DNA of 64,000 nucleotides, from assembly GCF_900215215.1 (NCBI RefSeq), contig NZ_OBDR01000010.1:1-64000 (forward strand), given 5' to 3'. The first letter of the stretch is position 1. Every line of letters starts with the position of its first letter. The notes below the pieces were generated by a model, which had not been told where the DNA came from, ran no database searches, and saw nothing but the letters and a program-made list of their open reading frames with translations. Shown piece after piece: positions 35,402 through 45,011 of the stretch. A program made the position numbers and the translations under genes. This DNA is from Methanohalophilus euhalobius. GTDB lineage: Archaea; Halobacteriota; Methanosarcinia; Methanosarcinales; Methanosarcinaceae.

Positions 35402-35411
35402 GGGTATACCC
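35402..35411 (-). terminator. Palindrome and T-tract after the PAN gene
   Basis: GGGTATACCC is a perfect palindrome immediately behind the PAN stop codon. On the minus strand it is followed by TTTTCTTTTTTTC. It most likely terminates the PAN transcript before DUF99 begins. Confidence 0.55.
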
Positions 35412-35416
35412 CCTTT

Positions 35417-36706
35417 TTAAACAAACATTGAGCCCGGATGCTCATTAACCTGAGGTTGCCTGGGCTTTAGGACCTTATCGATGGCATCCATAAAGTCAGC
35501 CATTGCCACACTATCACGATCATTGCGTACAGCAAACATACCTGCCTCGGTAGTCAGTGCATGCAGATCCGCACCACTTGTATTTTCTGTAAGAGTGGCA
35601 AGTTTGTCAAAATCCACATCCCGGGCAAGGGAAAGCCCTCTGGAATGAATCTTAAGTATCAAACTACGTGCTTCTTTATCCGGCATCGGAACCTCGACCA
35701 TCCTATCAAAGCGACCCGGACGGATTATGGCAGGATCCAGGATATCCACCCTGTTGGTGGCTGCAATTATGCGAATATCACCCCGGTTCTCAAATCCATC
35801 CATCTCCGCAAGAAGTTGCATGAGGGTGCGCTGCACTTCCCTGTCAGCACCGTTGGTATCACTCAGCCGGGCTGCTGCAATGGCATCGAGCTCATCTATG
35901 AAAATAATGCTGGGAGCCTTCTTTCTTGCCATATCGAAAACTTCTCTGACCAGCCGGGAACCTTCACCAATGTACTTTTGCACAAGTTCCGAGCCCACAA
36001 CACGGATAAAAGTTGCGTCAGTACGATGGGCTACCGCTTTTGCCATCATCGTTTTACCGGTACCCGGGGGCCCGTGCAGGAGCACACCTTTAGGAGGTTC
36101 CACACCCACACGTTCAAAAGATTCGGGTTTAATGAGCGGTAGTTCGACACATTCGATAATATCCTGGATCTGATTATCCAATCCACCGATATCTTCATAA
36201 CTTATATCCTGGGATTCCAGGACTTCCATTGCTGAAACTTCCGGTTCTTCTGTCGAGGGAAGAACATCCACTATGGAAAGGGTCTGCTGATTCAGGGCAA
36301 CCCTGACACCGGCAACCAATTTGGATTCATCTATGTACTGGGAAACTCCCACCATGAACTGGGGGCCCGAACTGCTGCGTATCAATACTTTATTGGAATC
36401 AATGACATCAATGATATTTGCCACGATCAAAGGAACAGTCTTAAGCCTGTTAATCTCAGAGCGAAGTTTGCGAACTTCTCGCTCATACTTCACTTTCTGG
36501 GATTCAACATTCTTTTTTTCAGATTCAATCTGGTCGCACTGCTCTTTAAGTTTGCTGTTGCGGGATTCAAGTTGTTTCATCCTGTCCAGAAGGTACTTTG
36601 AAAAATCTTCGTCTCCTTCAGAACCCATATAATCATATTCTACATCGGACATATTTTTAAATCCGTAATTTCCCTGATTTACCGTATCATCGCTGGTTTC
36701 GTTCAT
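35417..36706 (-). CDS. pan: Proteasome-activating nucleotidase
   Basis: PAN is the hexameric AAA ATPase that unfolds substrates and opens the 20S proteasome gate. The 429 residues include an N-terminal coiled coil (about 35-85, [20 protein letters not shown]), an OB domain ([20 protein letters not shown]), Walker [18 protein letters not shown], pore loop [12 protein letters not shown], Walker [16 protein letters not shown], and an arginine finger near [14 protein letters not shown]. The last residues MFV occupy the place of the HbYX gate-opening motif, with Phe instead of Tyr. GGAG lies 5 nt before the ATG at 36706. The long open frame upstream is not part of the protein. Confidence 0.95.
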   Translation of the reverse strand: MNETSDDTVNQGNYGFKNMSDVEYDYMGSEGDEDFSKYLLDRMKQLESRNSKLKEQCDQIESEKKNVESQKVKYEREVRKLRSEINRLKTVPLIVANIIDVIDSNKVLIRSSSGPQFMVGVSQYIDESKLVAGVRVALNQQTLSIVDVLPSTEEPEVSAMEVLESQDISYEDIGGLDNQIQDIIECVELPLIKPESFERVGVEPPKGVLLHGPPGTGKTMMAKAVAHRTDATFIRVVGSELVQKYIGEGSRLVREVFDMARKKAPSIIFIDELDAIAAARLSDTNGADREVQRTLMQLLAEMDGFENRGDIRIIAATNRVDILDPAIIRPGRFDRMVEVPMPDKEARSLILKIHSRGLSLARDVDFDKLATLTENTSGADLHALTTEAGMFAVRNDRDSVAMADFMDAIDKVLKPRQPQVNEHPGSMFV

Positions 36707-36791
36707 ATAGCTCCGAATAATATTTAAGTCCATAGGTATATAGCACTTTCGAAAAGAGGCATGGCAGCTTCCATGCAAGAGATGATTTTTT

Positions 36792-37274
36792 ATGCAGTGT
36801 GAAATATGTGGTGCAGAGATAAAAGGGGAGCCTTTTAAGATAAATGTCGAGGGAAGCGAACTCAACGCCTGCAACCGATGTTCACAATACGGAACATCAG
36901 TAAGCACCCGGAAACCGGTATCCAGAAAAAACGCTCCTGTGCGGCAGGGGATTAAAAACAGTTCAAAACCCAAAAAGAACCCGGTAACTGCTCCTACAGA
37001 AGAACTCATAGACGAATACGAACAAACCATAAGAGAGGCCAGGGAAGCAAAGGGCCTTACCCAGGAAGAACTTGCTTCCAAGATAAAGGAAAAAGCATCC
37101 CTGATCAAAAAGATCGAGAAGGGAGACATCGTACCTGAAGATTCGGTACGTACAAAGCTTGAACATACCCTTGATATCGAACTCACCGAAAAAGTGGGAG
37201 AAAACGACTGGGATACAAATACCCTGAACAGGGGCACTACTCTTGGCGATATAGTAACCATCAAGAAAAAATGA
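36792..37274 (+). CDS. mbf1: Multiprotein-bridging factor 1 homologue (aMBF1)
   Basis: The 160-residue archaeal MBF1 has an N-terminal zinc ribbon ([15 protein letters not shown], then CNRCSQYG), a basic linker, and a Cro-type HTH at about 85-140 ([20 protein letters not shown] and [20 protein letters not shown]). Archaeal MBF1 associates with ribosomes and may link transcription to translation. It is divergent from pan and followed after 9 bp by proC. Confidence 0.93.
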   Translation: MQCEICGAEIKGEPFKINVEGSELNACNRCSQYGTSVSTRKPVSRKNAPVRQGIKNSSKPKKNPVTAPTEELIDEYEQTIREAREAKGLTQEELASKIKEKASLIKKIEKGDIVPEDSVRTKLEHTLDIELTEKVGENDWDTNTLNRGTTLGDIVTIKKK

Positions 37275-37283
37275 AGTGATATT

Positions 37284-38099
37284 ATGCACCTCGAAAACAA
37301 GAAAGTCGGTATAATAGGGACCGGCAAGATGGGGCAAAGCCTGCTTAGAGGTATAATACGTGCAGGAAAAGCAAAGCCTGCAAATATCTATGCCAGCGAT
37401 GTTTATGAACCTGCACTGCAAGCACTTAAAAGTGAACTTGGAATTAACGTATCAACAAATAATTTTGATACAGTGGATAATTCAGACCTCATCATTCTTG
37501 CGGTCAAGCCCCAGATACTGCGCAATGTACTGAGAGGTTTTGCAGACCATATCAACGAACACAAACTCATAATATCAATTGCAGCAGGAGTTCCTGCATC
37601 CACTATTGAAGAGGAGTTGCATGAAGATACAAGAGTAATTCGTGTGATGCCAAACATTGCCGCAACCGTCGGTGAAGCGGCCTCTGCAGTCAGTACGGGG
37701 AAAAATGCATCCGCAGAAGATGCTGAGATTGCAATGGAAATATTTTCAAGCGTGGGTTCTGCTGCCCTTGTTCCTGAACATCTCATGGATGCTGTTACAG
37801 GAGTTTCCGGGAGCGGTCCCGCATATATTTTCCCCGTAATAGAGGCCATGGCGGACGGTGGTGTGCTTGAAGGGCTTGACAGGGAAAGTGCACAAAAACT
37901 GGCAGCCCAGACAGTACTGGGCGCAGCAAAGATGGTCCTTGAAACAAAAAAACATCCAGCAGAGCTCAAGGACATGGTGACCTCTCCTGCAGGGACAACC
38001 ATTCATGGTGTTCATGCACTTGAGAAAAACGGAGTAAGGGCGGCTTTCACAGATGCAGTGATGGCTTCTGCAAAACGCTCCCGTGAAATGGGGAAATAA
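37284..38099 (+). CDS. proC: Pyrroline-5-carboxylate reductase
   Basis: ProC carries out the last step of proline synthesis with NAD(P)H. The 271 residues show the Rossmann motif [85 protein letters not shown] and [18 protein letters not shown]. It follows aMBF1 after 9 bp and may be cotranscribed. In a halophile proline supply could matter for osmotic balance, but this is inference. Confidence 0.93.
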   Translation: MHLENKKVGIIGTGKMGQSLLRGIIRAGKAKPANIYASDVYEPALQALKSELGINVSTNNFDTVDNSDLIILAVKPQILRNVLRGFADHINEHKLIISIAAGVPASTIEEELHEDTRVIRVMPNIAATVGEAASAVSTGKNASAEDAEIAMEIFSSVGSAALVPEHLMDAVTGVSGSGPAYIFPVIEAMADGGVLEGLDRESAQKLAAQTVLGAAKMVLETKKHPAELKDMVTSPAGTTIHGVHALEKNGVRAAFTDAVMASAKRSREMGK

Positions 38100-38182
38100 T
38101 TCCCCTACCTTTCCTGAAACGATACAAAAATTGATATAGTTGTATGATTTAATTAATTACAAAGCCTTCAACGGGGGTTTGT

Positions 38183-38524
38183 ATGAAATCCTTTGCGGTA
38201 ATCAGGGGAGAAGACAAAAACAAAGTCAGGATTGCGCTGCACGATTTGCAGCAATACGGGAGCATGAAGTTCAGCTCCTGTCCAAAACGTATCGAACCAA
38301 ACTATGCAGACACTCTTCTTGTAAGGGTTGTGGGAGTACCCTTGCGTTCAAATTGTAAGTTTGCAGCACTTGTGGGTCTGGAAAATAATGCCGGCTCTGC
38401 GATAAACAAACTGAGGAAAATACATCCACCAGCCCATATTGTAATAATAAGTCCCAGGCACGATGCTTATGAAGAGTTAATGGATAATTCTGAAATCTAT
38501 CCTGAATTCGAAATAAATAATTGA
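38183..38524 (+). CDS. Methanogen conserved protein, DUF356-like
   Basis: The 113-residue protein starts MKSFAVIRGEDKNKVRIALH and contains PKRIEPNYADTLLVRVVGVP, AALVGLENNAGSAINKLRKI and HPPAHIVIISPRH. The closing HPPAH-hydrophobic-ISPRH pattern and length recall the DUF356 family known mainly from methanogens. Its function is not known. It has its own promoter region (TTTAATTAATTA upstream) and lies before a convergent tRNA gene. Confidence 0.7.
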   Translation: MKSFAVIRGEDKNKVRIALHDLQQYGSMKFSSCPKRIEPNYADTLLVRVVGVPLRSNCKFAALVGLENNAGSAINKLRKIHPPAHIVIISPRHDAYEELMDNSEIYPEFEINN

Positions 38525-38576
38525 TACCTTAAAAAAATCATTGAAAAATAAGTTTTCCTGCGAAAATTAAAGAATA

Positions 38577-38651
38577 TGGGGCCGGGACCGAGAATCGAAC
38601 TCAGATCGTAGCCTCCACAGGGCTACAGGATAACCGCTACCCTACCCCGGC
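38577..38651 (-). tRNA. tRNA-His (GTG anticodon)
   Basis: The complement folds into a cloverleaf. The acceptor stem GCCGGGG pairs with TCCCGGC (one G-U). The anticodon stem TAGCC/GGCTA holds loop CTGTGGA with anticodon GTG. The T stem is CTGAG/CTCGG with TTCGATT. Discriminator C73 and an encoded CCA end follow, both expected for archaeal tRNA-His. The base before position 1 is T, so the G-1 identity nucleotide is not encoded and must be added or exchanged after transcription. No intron is seen. Confidence 0.95.
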
Positions 38652-38718
38652 ATATTGAGAATGTCCTACGCGAGGACATCCTATAGATGTATTTCTGTTA
38701 GATAAACTTTTCTCCAGA

Positions 38719-39495
38719 TCAGTCTTTCAGACGGGAAATTGCAAGCTGTGCTGCCTTTTCACCTGAGAGAAGCATTCCTCCAAAAACAGGACCCATCCGG
38801 GGAGAACCTGCAACGGCATTGGCAGCCATACCTGTAACTATCAGACCGGGATAAACTTCCCGGGTATTTTTCATTACAAGACGCTCACCGGTATCAGCCC
38901 ACATTGGTTTTTCACCCACTACCTCCTTGCCACCAAAAGCTCCGGGAATCTTGCGCTGCACAGTATTGCATACAGTAGCCTCATGGCCGGTTCCGTCAAG
39001 TACCAGGCGAGAACGGATTGTGAGAGGATCAACATGAAGACGGGCTATTTCAACTGCTGTCCAGTTAATAACAAGCCCGCATACCTCATCGTTATCCCGT
39101 ATCATAACATCTTCAAAACTTACCAGATTGAATATTTCAACCCCGGCAGAAACCGCTGCACTTATGAGTTTACCCACAGTACCAACCGAGTTTGCCACAT
39201 AGTAGCCTTCTTCATACTCATGATAAGGCACATCAAAATCATCAAGGATCCTGCGCGCTTCTTCCTGGACCACAATACGCGGGAACATCATGCCACCGCC
39301 CCACATACCGCCTCCTACAGATAGTTTCTTCTCAAAAAGCACAGTCTTTAATCCTGCTTCTGCAAGATAACGTGCAGCAACAAGGTTTGCCGGGCCTCCA
39401 CCCACAAGGGCCACATCAACATCAGTATAGTCCAGAAAAACATTGGTAAATTCTTCAACTATCGCTCGGGTAATAATTCTCTCATCAAGTTCCAT
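38719..39495 (-). CDS. thi4: Thiazole synthase Thi4 (ribose 1,5-bisphosphate/sulfide type)
   Basis: Thi4 makes the thiazole part of thiamine from NAD and glycine. The 258 residues show an N-terminal DVALVGGGPANLVAARYLAE dinucleotide motif, EKKLSVGGGMWGGGMMFPRI, VLDGTGHEA and the C-terminal GMAANAVAGSPRMGPVFGGM. At the position of the sulfur-donating Cys of yeast Thi4 the sequence is ARLHVDPL, with His. This matches methanogen enzymes that use free sulfide and iron and turn over repeatedly. ThiL at 17180 acts later in the pathway. Confidence 0.93.
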   Translation of the reverse strand: MELDERIITRAIVEEFTNVFLDYTDVDVALVGGGPANLVAARYLAEAGLKTVLFEKKLSVGGGMWGGGMMFPRIVVQEEARRILDDFDVPYHEYEEGYYVANSVGTVGKLISAAVSAGVEIFNLVSFEDVMIRDNDEVCGLVINWTAVEIARLHVDPLTIRSRLVLDGTGHEATVCNTVQRKIPGAFGGKEVVGEKPMWADTGERLVMKNTREVYPGLIVTGMAANAVAGSPRMGPVFGGMLLSGEKAAQLAISRLKD

Positions 39496-39732
39496 GGATC
39501 TGCCTCAAATGCTGCTAATTCTCTCATTTGATAGGCCACATATATATTAAAACTATTGGGATACAGAAAGAACAAGACCACTGTGTATGAAATATATTGA
39601 AATATCCTTGCAAAAAGTGCCAGATATTTATTGAAAAGAGATTAGATACAGAGGCTATATTGTAATGAATGCAAGAGTAAAGCCCTTGAAAAAAGCATTT
39701 TATCCACCGTTGGAATCCCCAAATAATTGGAA

Positions 39733-40098
39733 TCAATTTTCGACATAAGATGAGACGGTTTGTTGGAAATCATGTATGTCGATTGGTTTGGATATATAAC
39801 CCGCACATCCTGCATCAATAAATTTCTTATCATCGCCCCTCATTGCATGTGCTGTCAATGCAACCACAGGTGTATCTTTTGCATTTTCAATCTCTTTGAA
39901 TTTCTCCAGAACTTCAAGCCCATCCATTTTGGGCAGCTGCATATCAAGTAAGATGAGATCAAAAGTATTTTTCTCTGCAACTTCAAGGGCCTGTGAACCG
40001 TCTTCTGCCTGCATTACCTCATATCCATAAGACTCAAGCAAATCCACTGTAAGTTCCATGTTCATTGGGTTGTCTTCAACTACCAGAATTGTGGCCAT
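39733..40098 (-). CDS. Stand-alone response regulator receiver domain
   Basis: The 121-residue protein is a single CheY-like receiver: ILVVEDNPMNMELTVDLL (acidic pocket), phosphoacceptor Asp in FDLILLDMQLPKMDGLEVLE, Thr in VVALTAHAMRGDDKK and Lys in GYISKPID. It has no output domain. It lies 213 bp downstream of a hybrid histidine kinase on the same strand and is its probable partner. Confidence 0.92.
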   Translation of the reverse strand: MATILVVEDNPMNMELTVDLLESYGYEVMQAEDGSQALEVAEKNTFDLILLDMQLPKMDGLEVLEKFKEIENAKDTPVVALTAHAMRGDDKKFIDAGCAGYISKPIDIHDFQQTVSSYVEN

Positions 40099-40311
40099 TC
40101 TTTAAACCTCCAAATATGATTTGATAATTATCGGTATAAGTTCTTTCCCGGAAAATACCTGACTGTTTTGGTCACAGCTTAAATTGCAAGGCTGTCTTAT
40201 AGTATATTTTCACATATATATAGTAATAGCATACAACTTAGAATTAGGACCATTTATGCAAAAACAGGCATGTGAATGACCAAAATTAATTCATATAACC
40301 CACAAATAAAA

Positions 40312-43300
40312 TTAATCATTGCTAGCAGAACCACCATGGTTTCTCCTGGAATCAAGATGTTTTATTATTTCAATCAGATGAGTGCGAGTAAAAGCGCCTT
40401 TCTGGAGAATTGAAACTACATTACCTTCAAAAACACCTTTATTTTCCATATCCCTGGCAGTATGGATAATTATAGGGATATCTGCAGTATTACTGTTTCC
40501 TCTCAAAGCTGCCATAACGTCAAATCCACTTGTAACTGGCATCATCAGGTCCAGGATAATAAGGTCTGGAGAATAGGAAAATGTTTTATCGATGGCTTCC
40601 TGGCCACCATAGGCAGGTATCACATTATATCCTTCAATACCAAGGGAGGACCTGAGCATTTCTACTGCAGATGGATCATCGTCCACAACCAGTATTGAGG
40701 AAGAAGAACCGGAGGAGCCCCCGAAACCATCCAATACCGTCAATAATCTTTCCCTATCAATGGGCTTGGGAATATAAGCAGATATATCATACTCTTTTTT
40801 AATTGCATTGGCATTAAGGACAGAAACTATAATTACAGGAATGCCGGCAGTATCAGAACTTTTTTTCAGTCTGGCTAAAACGTCCCACCCATTCACCCCG
40901 GGCATCATGATGTCAAGCAATATCGCAAAGGGTTTTACAACATCCACATAACGGGATACAAGATACCCACGAGAAAGAGGCAATGCCCTGTAGCCGGCAT
41001 TGACAACAGTTGAAACAAGTAAATTACGTGATGAATAGTCATCCTCTACTACCATTACAATAGGTTCATTATTGCTGGAATTCAGAGGTTTTTCCAAAAG
41101 AGGAAAAGGATCAATATCAGTGTTTTCAGGAGCCTGTGGGTTAGAATCAATAACATATTCGCCTTCCCTGGTTTCTTCAGGATTACCTTCACAGGAAACC
41201 TGACTTAAAGGAATCGTAAAGGTAAAGGTGCTGCCTTCTCCCTTTTTGCTTGTCACCCATACATCCCCGCCATGCATATTCACAAATTTTTTTACAAGAG
41301 ACAAACCAAGACCTGTCCCTTCATAATTGCGTGAAGAAGATGTATCTTCCTGGGTAAAGGCATCGAATAAAGTATCCTGGGCCTTTTCAGATATCCCTAC
41401 TCCGGTATCTGATACCGAAACCTGCAATACATCGTTTTCCACATGGGAAAGTAAACGCACCCTTCCCCCTTCGGGTGTAAATTTTATTGCATTGCTGAGG
41501 AGATTGTAAAGTATCTGCTTGAATTTGCCCTTATCGGCACATATCTCTTCAGAGTAATTATGTTCAACTGAAAGAGAAAGAGATTTCTTATTTCCAAGAG
41601 GCATAACTAGTTCCATCACTTCTTTGGAAGCCTCAGTTAAAGAGAAAGCCTCACATTCAAGCTCCATCTTACCGGCTTCCACTTTTGACAGGTCAAGGAT
41701 ATCATTAATCAGATTTAGCAGGTGTTTCCCGCTTTTGGCAATATTGGACACATATTTCTTCTGTGGATCATTGAGATCCCCCCTTACTTCTTCCAGCAGG
41801 ATATCTGAAAATCCAATCACCGAATTTAAAGGTGTTCTCAGTTCATGGCTCATATTTGCCAGAAATTCACTCTTGGACCTGTTTGCCTGTTCTGCAGCCA
41901 TTTTTGCATGGTTGAGAGCCTCTTCTATATTTTTTCGCTCAGTCATGTTGTATAGTACACCCACGATCACAAGATTCCCATTGGATTTTTCAAGTGGAAG
42001 AAGGGTTTCTTCAACCTGGTAACCTCCTATACTAAATTCAAACCTGCGAGTTTCACCATCAAGAGCAGCATACAGATGAGGAAGAAGGGTATCAAGAATA
42101 TCTTTGGAAAGGACCTCTTCAGGTAGCTTACCTATGAAATCTTTTTTATTGAAATTGAGTTTATCAAGCATTTTACCCCCTATTGAAATATATCTCAAAT
42201 CGCTGTCATGCAGAACAACTATTCCATTGGGAAAATTGGAAATGATCAATTCAAGCTGTTTATCGCGTTCCTTCTTTTCCTGTTCTGCACGGTCCCTCTG
42301 ATCGATTTCTACCTGTAAACGACGATTCTTATTGTTAACAGCCTGACTGGCCCCTGCAAGAGTAACTGTTGTGATACCCATTAAAAGAAAAACATACCAA
42401 TACTGATTAATCACATCGGAAAGAGCGACTTCACCATAGTTTTCATACGGCCCCAATCTTAATTCCTTCATACATTCGTGGACCGGTCCATAATCCAGGG
42501 GAACTGTCCACCCTCCATAACCGCCCCTCAGGGCCGCTTTTGAAAAGCGGGGCAATTGGAGTAAATTTGAAAGCATCTTTTCAGCAACATCCTCGGATAC
42601 ATGAGAGGTGCGGGAAAATGCCCACTGCGGATATAGACGAGTGCTGTGCTTCTGTAAGAAAGAAGAATCAAAATTATCTCCCTCATGTAAACCAGGAGAA
42701 TGATCCACGTTCAAGCACTTGATATCAACAAAAGAAATCTTGCCTTCCTTTTTCATCGATTCAAGGATCCCGGTACTAACGATCCCCACATCAACCTCCC
42801 CGGAAAGCACTGCTTCTACCACTTTGTCCTCTGTACCCCCATAAGTGACATCCATGGCATCTATATCCAATCCTGCATCATTAAATTCTCTCGCAGCCAT
42901 CCACCAACCCCCAAAGGAATGTTCGTTAACTGCCATTACCGATAAACTTTCAACGTCATTAAGAGAATTCACATCGATCCTGTCGTTTTTAGTGAAGATG
43001 ACTGAACCAAAGACAGTGTATGAGCGGCCTCCCCAGGATTCTTTCAAAGTTGCTATTCTCTGTACATTGTGATCGACTTCCAGCTCAACATATACCAAAG
43101 GGTTTGTGATAAGGAAATCAATTTGTTCATTAGCTACTTCAGAAGTCATCTGTCCAAAATCCATGGGGACAAGCACTACATCTTTTTCCGGGAAACCGGC
43201 ATCCAGATAATCTATAGTAGGACCCCATCTCTCCATTGCAGCTTCATCTCCCCTGTTTGCAAGCACTCCTATCCTGAGAGGGTCGCCGGAAGCAGAAACT

Positions 43301-43371
43301 ACAATACTGCAAGTCAAAATAATAAATAATACAGTGATAGACATACATAGATACCTGGATATGGGTTTCAT
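40312..43371 (-). CDS. Hybrid histidine kinase with PhnD-like extracytoplasmic sensor and two receiver domains
   Basis: The product is about 1019 residues long. A signal or membrane segment is followed by a PhnD-type substrate-binding domain (about 25-310: DPLRIGVLANRGDEAAMERW, VPMDFGQMTSEVANEQIDFL, VLSGEVDVGIVSTG). Then come one membrane helix (YWYVFLLMGITTVTLAGAS), a PAS domain, HisKA with [20 protein letters not shown], a HATPase ([37 protein letters not shown]) and two receivers (ILLDIMMPGVNGWDVL and LIILDLMMPVTSGFDVM). It should sense an external oxyanion or organophosphorus-like ligand. The ligand is unknown. The ATG at 43371 is chosen because the signal peptide follows. The HisKA region is nearly identical to that of the broken kinase at 50.4-52.2 kb. 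Confidence 0.92.
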   Translation of the reverse strand: MKPISRYLCMSITVLFIILTCSIVVSASGDPLRIGVLANRGDEAAMERWGPTIDYLDAGFPEKDVVLVPMDFGQMTSEVANEQIDFLITNPLVYVELEVDHNVQRIATLKESWGGRSYTVFGSVIFTKNDRIDVNSLNDVESLSVMAVNEHSFGGWWMAAREFNDAGLDIDAMDVTYGGTEDKVVEAVLSGEVDVGIVSTGILESMKKEGKISFVDIKCLNVDHSPGLHEGDNFDSSFLQKHSTRLYPQWAFSRTSHVSEDVAEKMLSNLLQLPRFSKAALRGGYGGWTVPLDYGPVHECMKELRLGPYENYGEVALSDVINQYWYVFLLMGITTVTLAGASQAVNNKNRRLQVEIDQRDRAEQEKKERDKQLELIISNFPNGIVVLHDSDLRYISIGGKMLDKLNFNKKDFIGKLPEEVLSKDILDTLLPHLYAALDGETRRFEFSIGGYQVEETLLPLEKSNGNLVIVGVLYNMTERKNIEEALNHAKMAAEQANRSKSEFLANMSHELRTPLNSVIGFSDILLEEVRGDLNDPQKKYVSNIAKSGKHLLNLINDILDLSKVEAGKMELECEAFSLTEASKEVMELVMPLGNKKSLSLSVEHNYSEEICADKGKFKQILYNLLSNAIKFTPEGGRVRLLSHVENDVLQVSVSDTGVGISEKAQDTLFDAFTQEDTSSSRNYEGTGLGLSLVKKFVNMHGGDVWVTSKKGEGSTFTFTIPLSQVSCEGNPEETREGEYVIDSNPQAPENTDIDPFPLLEKPLNSSNNEPIVMVVEDDYSSRNLLVSTVVNAGYRALPLSRGYLVSRYVDVVKPFAILLDIMMPGVNGWDVLARLKKSSDTAGIPVIIVSVLNANAIKKEYDISAYIPKPIDRERLLTVLDGFGGSSGSSSSILVVDDDPSAVEMLRSSLGIEGYNVIPAYGGQEAIDKTFSYSPDLIILDLMMPVTSGFDVMAALRGNSNTADIPIIIHTARDMENKGVFEGNVVSILQKGAFTRTHLIEIIKHLDSRRNHGGSASND

Positions 43372-43608
43372 GGGTAAATATATAGAAAAATTATCTGATA
43401 TAAATATAACCAAATAAATTAGTATACGAAGACAGAGAATACATATAAGTTCACCCATCTAATCAATATAAAGCAGTAATAATACATCCGAAAGTAGCAG
43501 AAAGTTATTACTTTCTCCAACCGGCTATCTAAAATTTAATTTTACAGGAAAATCTTATGGATAAACTTTAATACTGCAACACGACCCATATGACCTAAAG
43601 GAGAAAAT

Positions 43609-44712
43609 ATGGCAAGATCCGCACAACGTCCCAGTCTGAAAAAAATACCCCAGGAAGCAATCGAGGCAAAAGAAGCTACTGCAGAAATTGTAATTTTGCA
43701 ACCTATTGGTTATCCCCTCTGTGGAATTATTGAAGAATATCCACGCATCGAAGAACCCGAACTTTTCGAATGTTATGCGAGAATGCAATGGAATGGTTAC
43801 ATTGCCCGAAAAAACGATTTCCTCTTTGATCACCGAATGTTCCCTGATTTTGCGTACAGAATCCAGGAAGTAAGGCCCGAAGCTACAATAATAGGCCAAT
43901 CCACAACAATTGTAGTAAATCAGGAAGAGAAAGAAAAAATGGATATTGAATATCCCGTGGAAATTGCATTTGATGATATCGTCGGACAGATTAAAGCAAA
44001 ACGCAAATGCAAGCTTATCGAGAGATATCTGGAAGAGCCCGAAAGGTTTGGCAAATGGGCACCCCGCAACATCCTGTTCCATGGACCAGCAGGTACAGGA
44101 AAAACCATGGTCGCAAAAGCCCTTGCAAATAAAACTGATGTGGCATTCCTTCCGGTCAAAGCCACACAACTTATAGGAGAATTTGTAGGAGAAGGCTCCC
44201 GGCAGATACATCAGTTGTATGAAAGAGCCGGTGAACTTGCACCCAGCATCATTTTCATAGATGAACTGGATGCCATTGCCCTTGACAGGCGATACCAGGA
44301 ACTCAGGGGCGATGTAGCCGAGATCGTCAACGCCCTGCTCACCGAAATGGACGGAATCAGCCAGAGAGAAGGGGTATGCACCATCTGTGCCACAAACAGG
44401 ACAGCAGTACTCGACGGGGCAGTAAGGAGCCGTTTTGAAGAGGAGATCGAGTTTGTACTTCCTGGCAAAGAGGAAAGAAAAGAAATAATCGAACTCAATC
44501 TACAGACATTCCCCATAGAAGCTGAAGTTAACCTGAGCGAACTTGCAAAACTGACCAACGGCCTTTCAGGAAGAGACATTGTGGAAAAAGTCCTCAAAAG
44601 TGCCCTTCACCATGCAATAATGGACGACATGGAAAAAGTTGAAGCACATTATTTTGAAAAAGCTGCGTCCGGGTTGCAGAAAAAAGAAACCAATACCCAC
44701 CTTTACGCCTGA
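43609..44712 (+). CDS. AAA family ATPase related to CDC48/26S regulatory subunits
   Basis: The 367-residue protein has an N-terminal part of about 115 residues without known domain and a single AAA module: IAFDDIVGQIKAKRKCKLIE, Walker A FHGPAGTGKTMVAKALAN, LIGEFVGEGSRQIHQLYERA, Walker [41 protein letters not shown] and a C-terminal lid. Methanogens carry such proteins beside PAN. The substrate is unknown. AAAGGAG precedes the ATG, and the 87-residue gene 14 bp downstream is probably cotranscribed. Confidence 0.88.
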   Translation: MARSAQRPSLKKIPQEAIEAKEATAEIVILQPIGYPLCGIIEEYPRIEEPELFECYARMQWNGYIARKNDFLFDHRMFPDFAYRIQEVRPEATIIGQSTTIVVNQEEKEKMDIEYPVEIAFDDIVGQIKAKRKCKLIERYLEEPERFGKWAPRNILFHGPAGTGKTMVAKALANKTDVAFLPVKATQLIGEFVGEGSRQIHQLYERAGELAPSIIFIDELDAIALDRRYQELRGDVAEIVNALLTEMDGISQREGVCTICATNRTAVLDGAVRSRFEEEIEFVLPGKEERKEIIELNLQTFPIEAEVNLSELAKLTNGLSGRDIVEKVLKSALHHAIMDDMEKVEAHYFEKAASGLQKKETNTHLYA

Positions 44713-44726
44713 GAAGAGGTGACAAA

Positions 44727-44990
44727 ATGACAGAAATAAAAGAATCAGACAGGTTCGAGTGCAAAGTTGTCAACATAATAAACAACCTGAAATGGAAAGG
44801 AGTAATGGTCAAAGAAATAAAAAGTGGAGGGAATGTTTATTTTGCCCGCACTGATCCAAAAAGGGATTTGAAACCTGGGGATACCCTCTACCTGGGAGTC
44901 AGAGAATTACCCAGCCAGATGGAAGAGATGCAGGCCGAAGTTACCCTTTACGACAAAAATGATGAGAAAATCGATTGGACCTTCATTTAA
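44727..44990 (+). CDS. Small conserved-looking protein downstream of the AAA ATPase
   Basis: The 87-residue product starts MTEIKESDRFECKVVNIINN after AGGTG and includes GNVYFARTDPKRDLKPGDTL. The beta-rich sequence with a KPGD turn suggests a small OB- or TRAM-like barrel, but I do not recognise a family. It follows the AAA ATPase by 14 bp and converges with the RNase Z gene. An adaptor role for the ATPase is speculative. Confidence 0.6.
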   Translation: MTEIKESDRFECKVVNIINNLKWKGVMVKEIKSGGNVYFARTDPKRDLKPGDTLYLGVRELPSQMEEMQAEVTLYDKNDEKIDWTFI

Positions 44991-45011
44991 AGGCACATGA
45001 GTGCTCCCTTA

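Noticed and set aside
36707-37327. N-terminal extension of about 200 residues on PAN
   Set aside because: The extension overlaps aMBF1 on the other strand, has no family similarity, and GGAG directly precedes the ATG at 36706.
37403-38002. Serine- and alanine-rich frame opposite proC
   Set aside because: Composition is typical of an antisense shadow, and proC on the other strand has every family motif.
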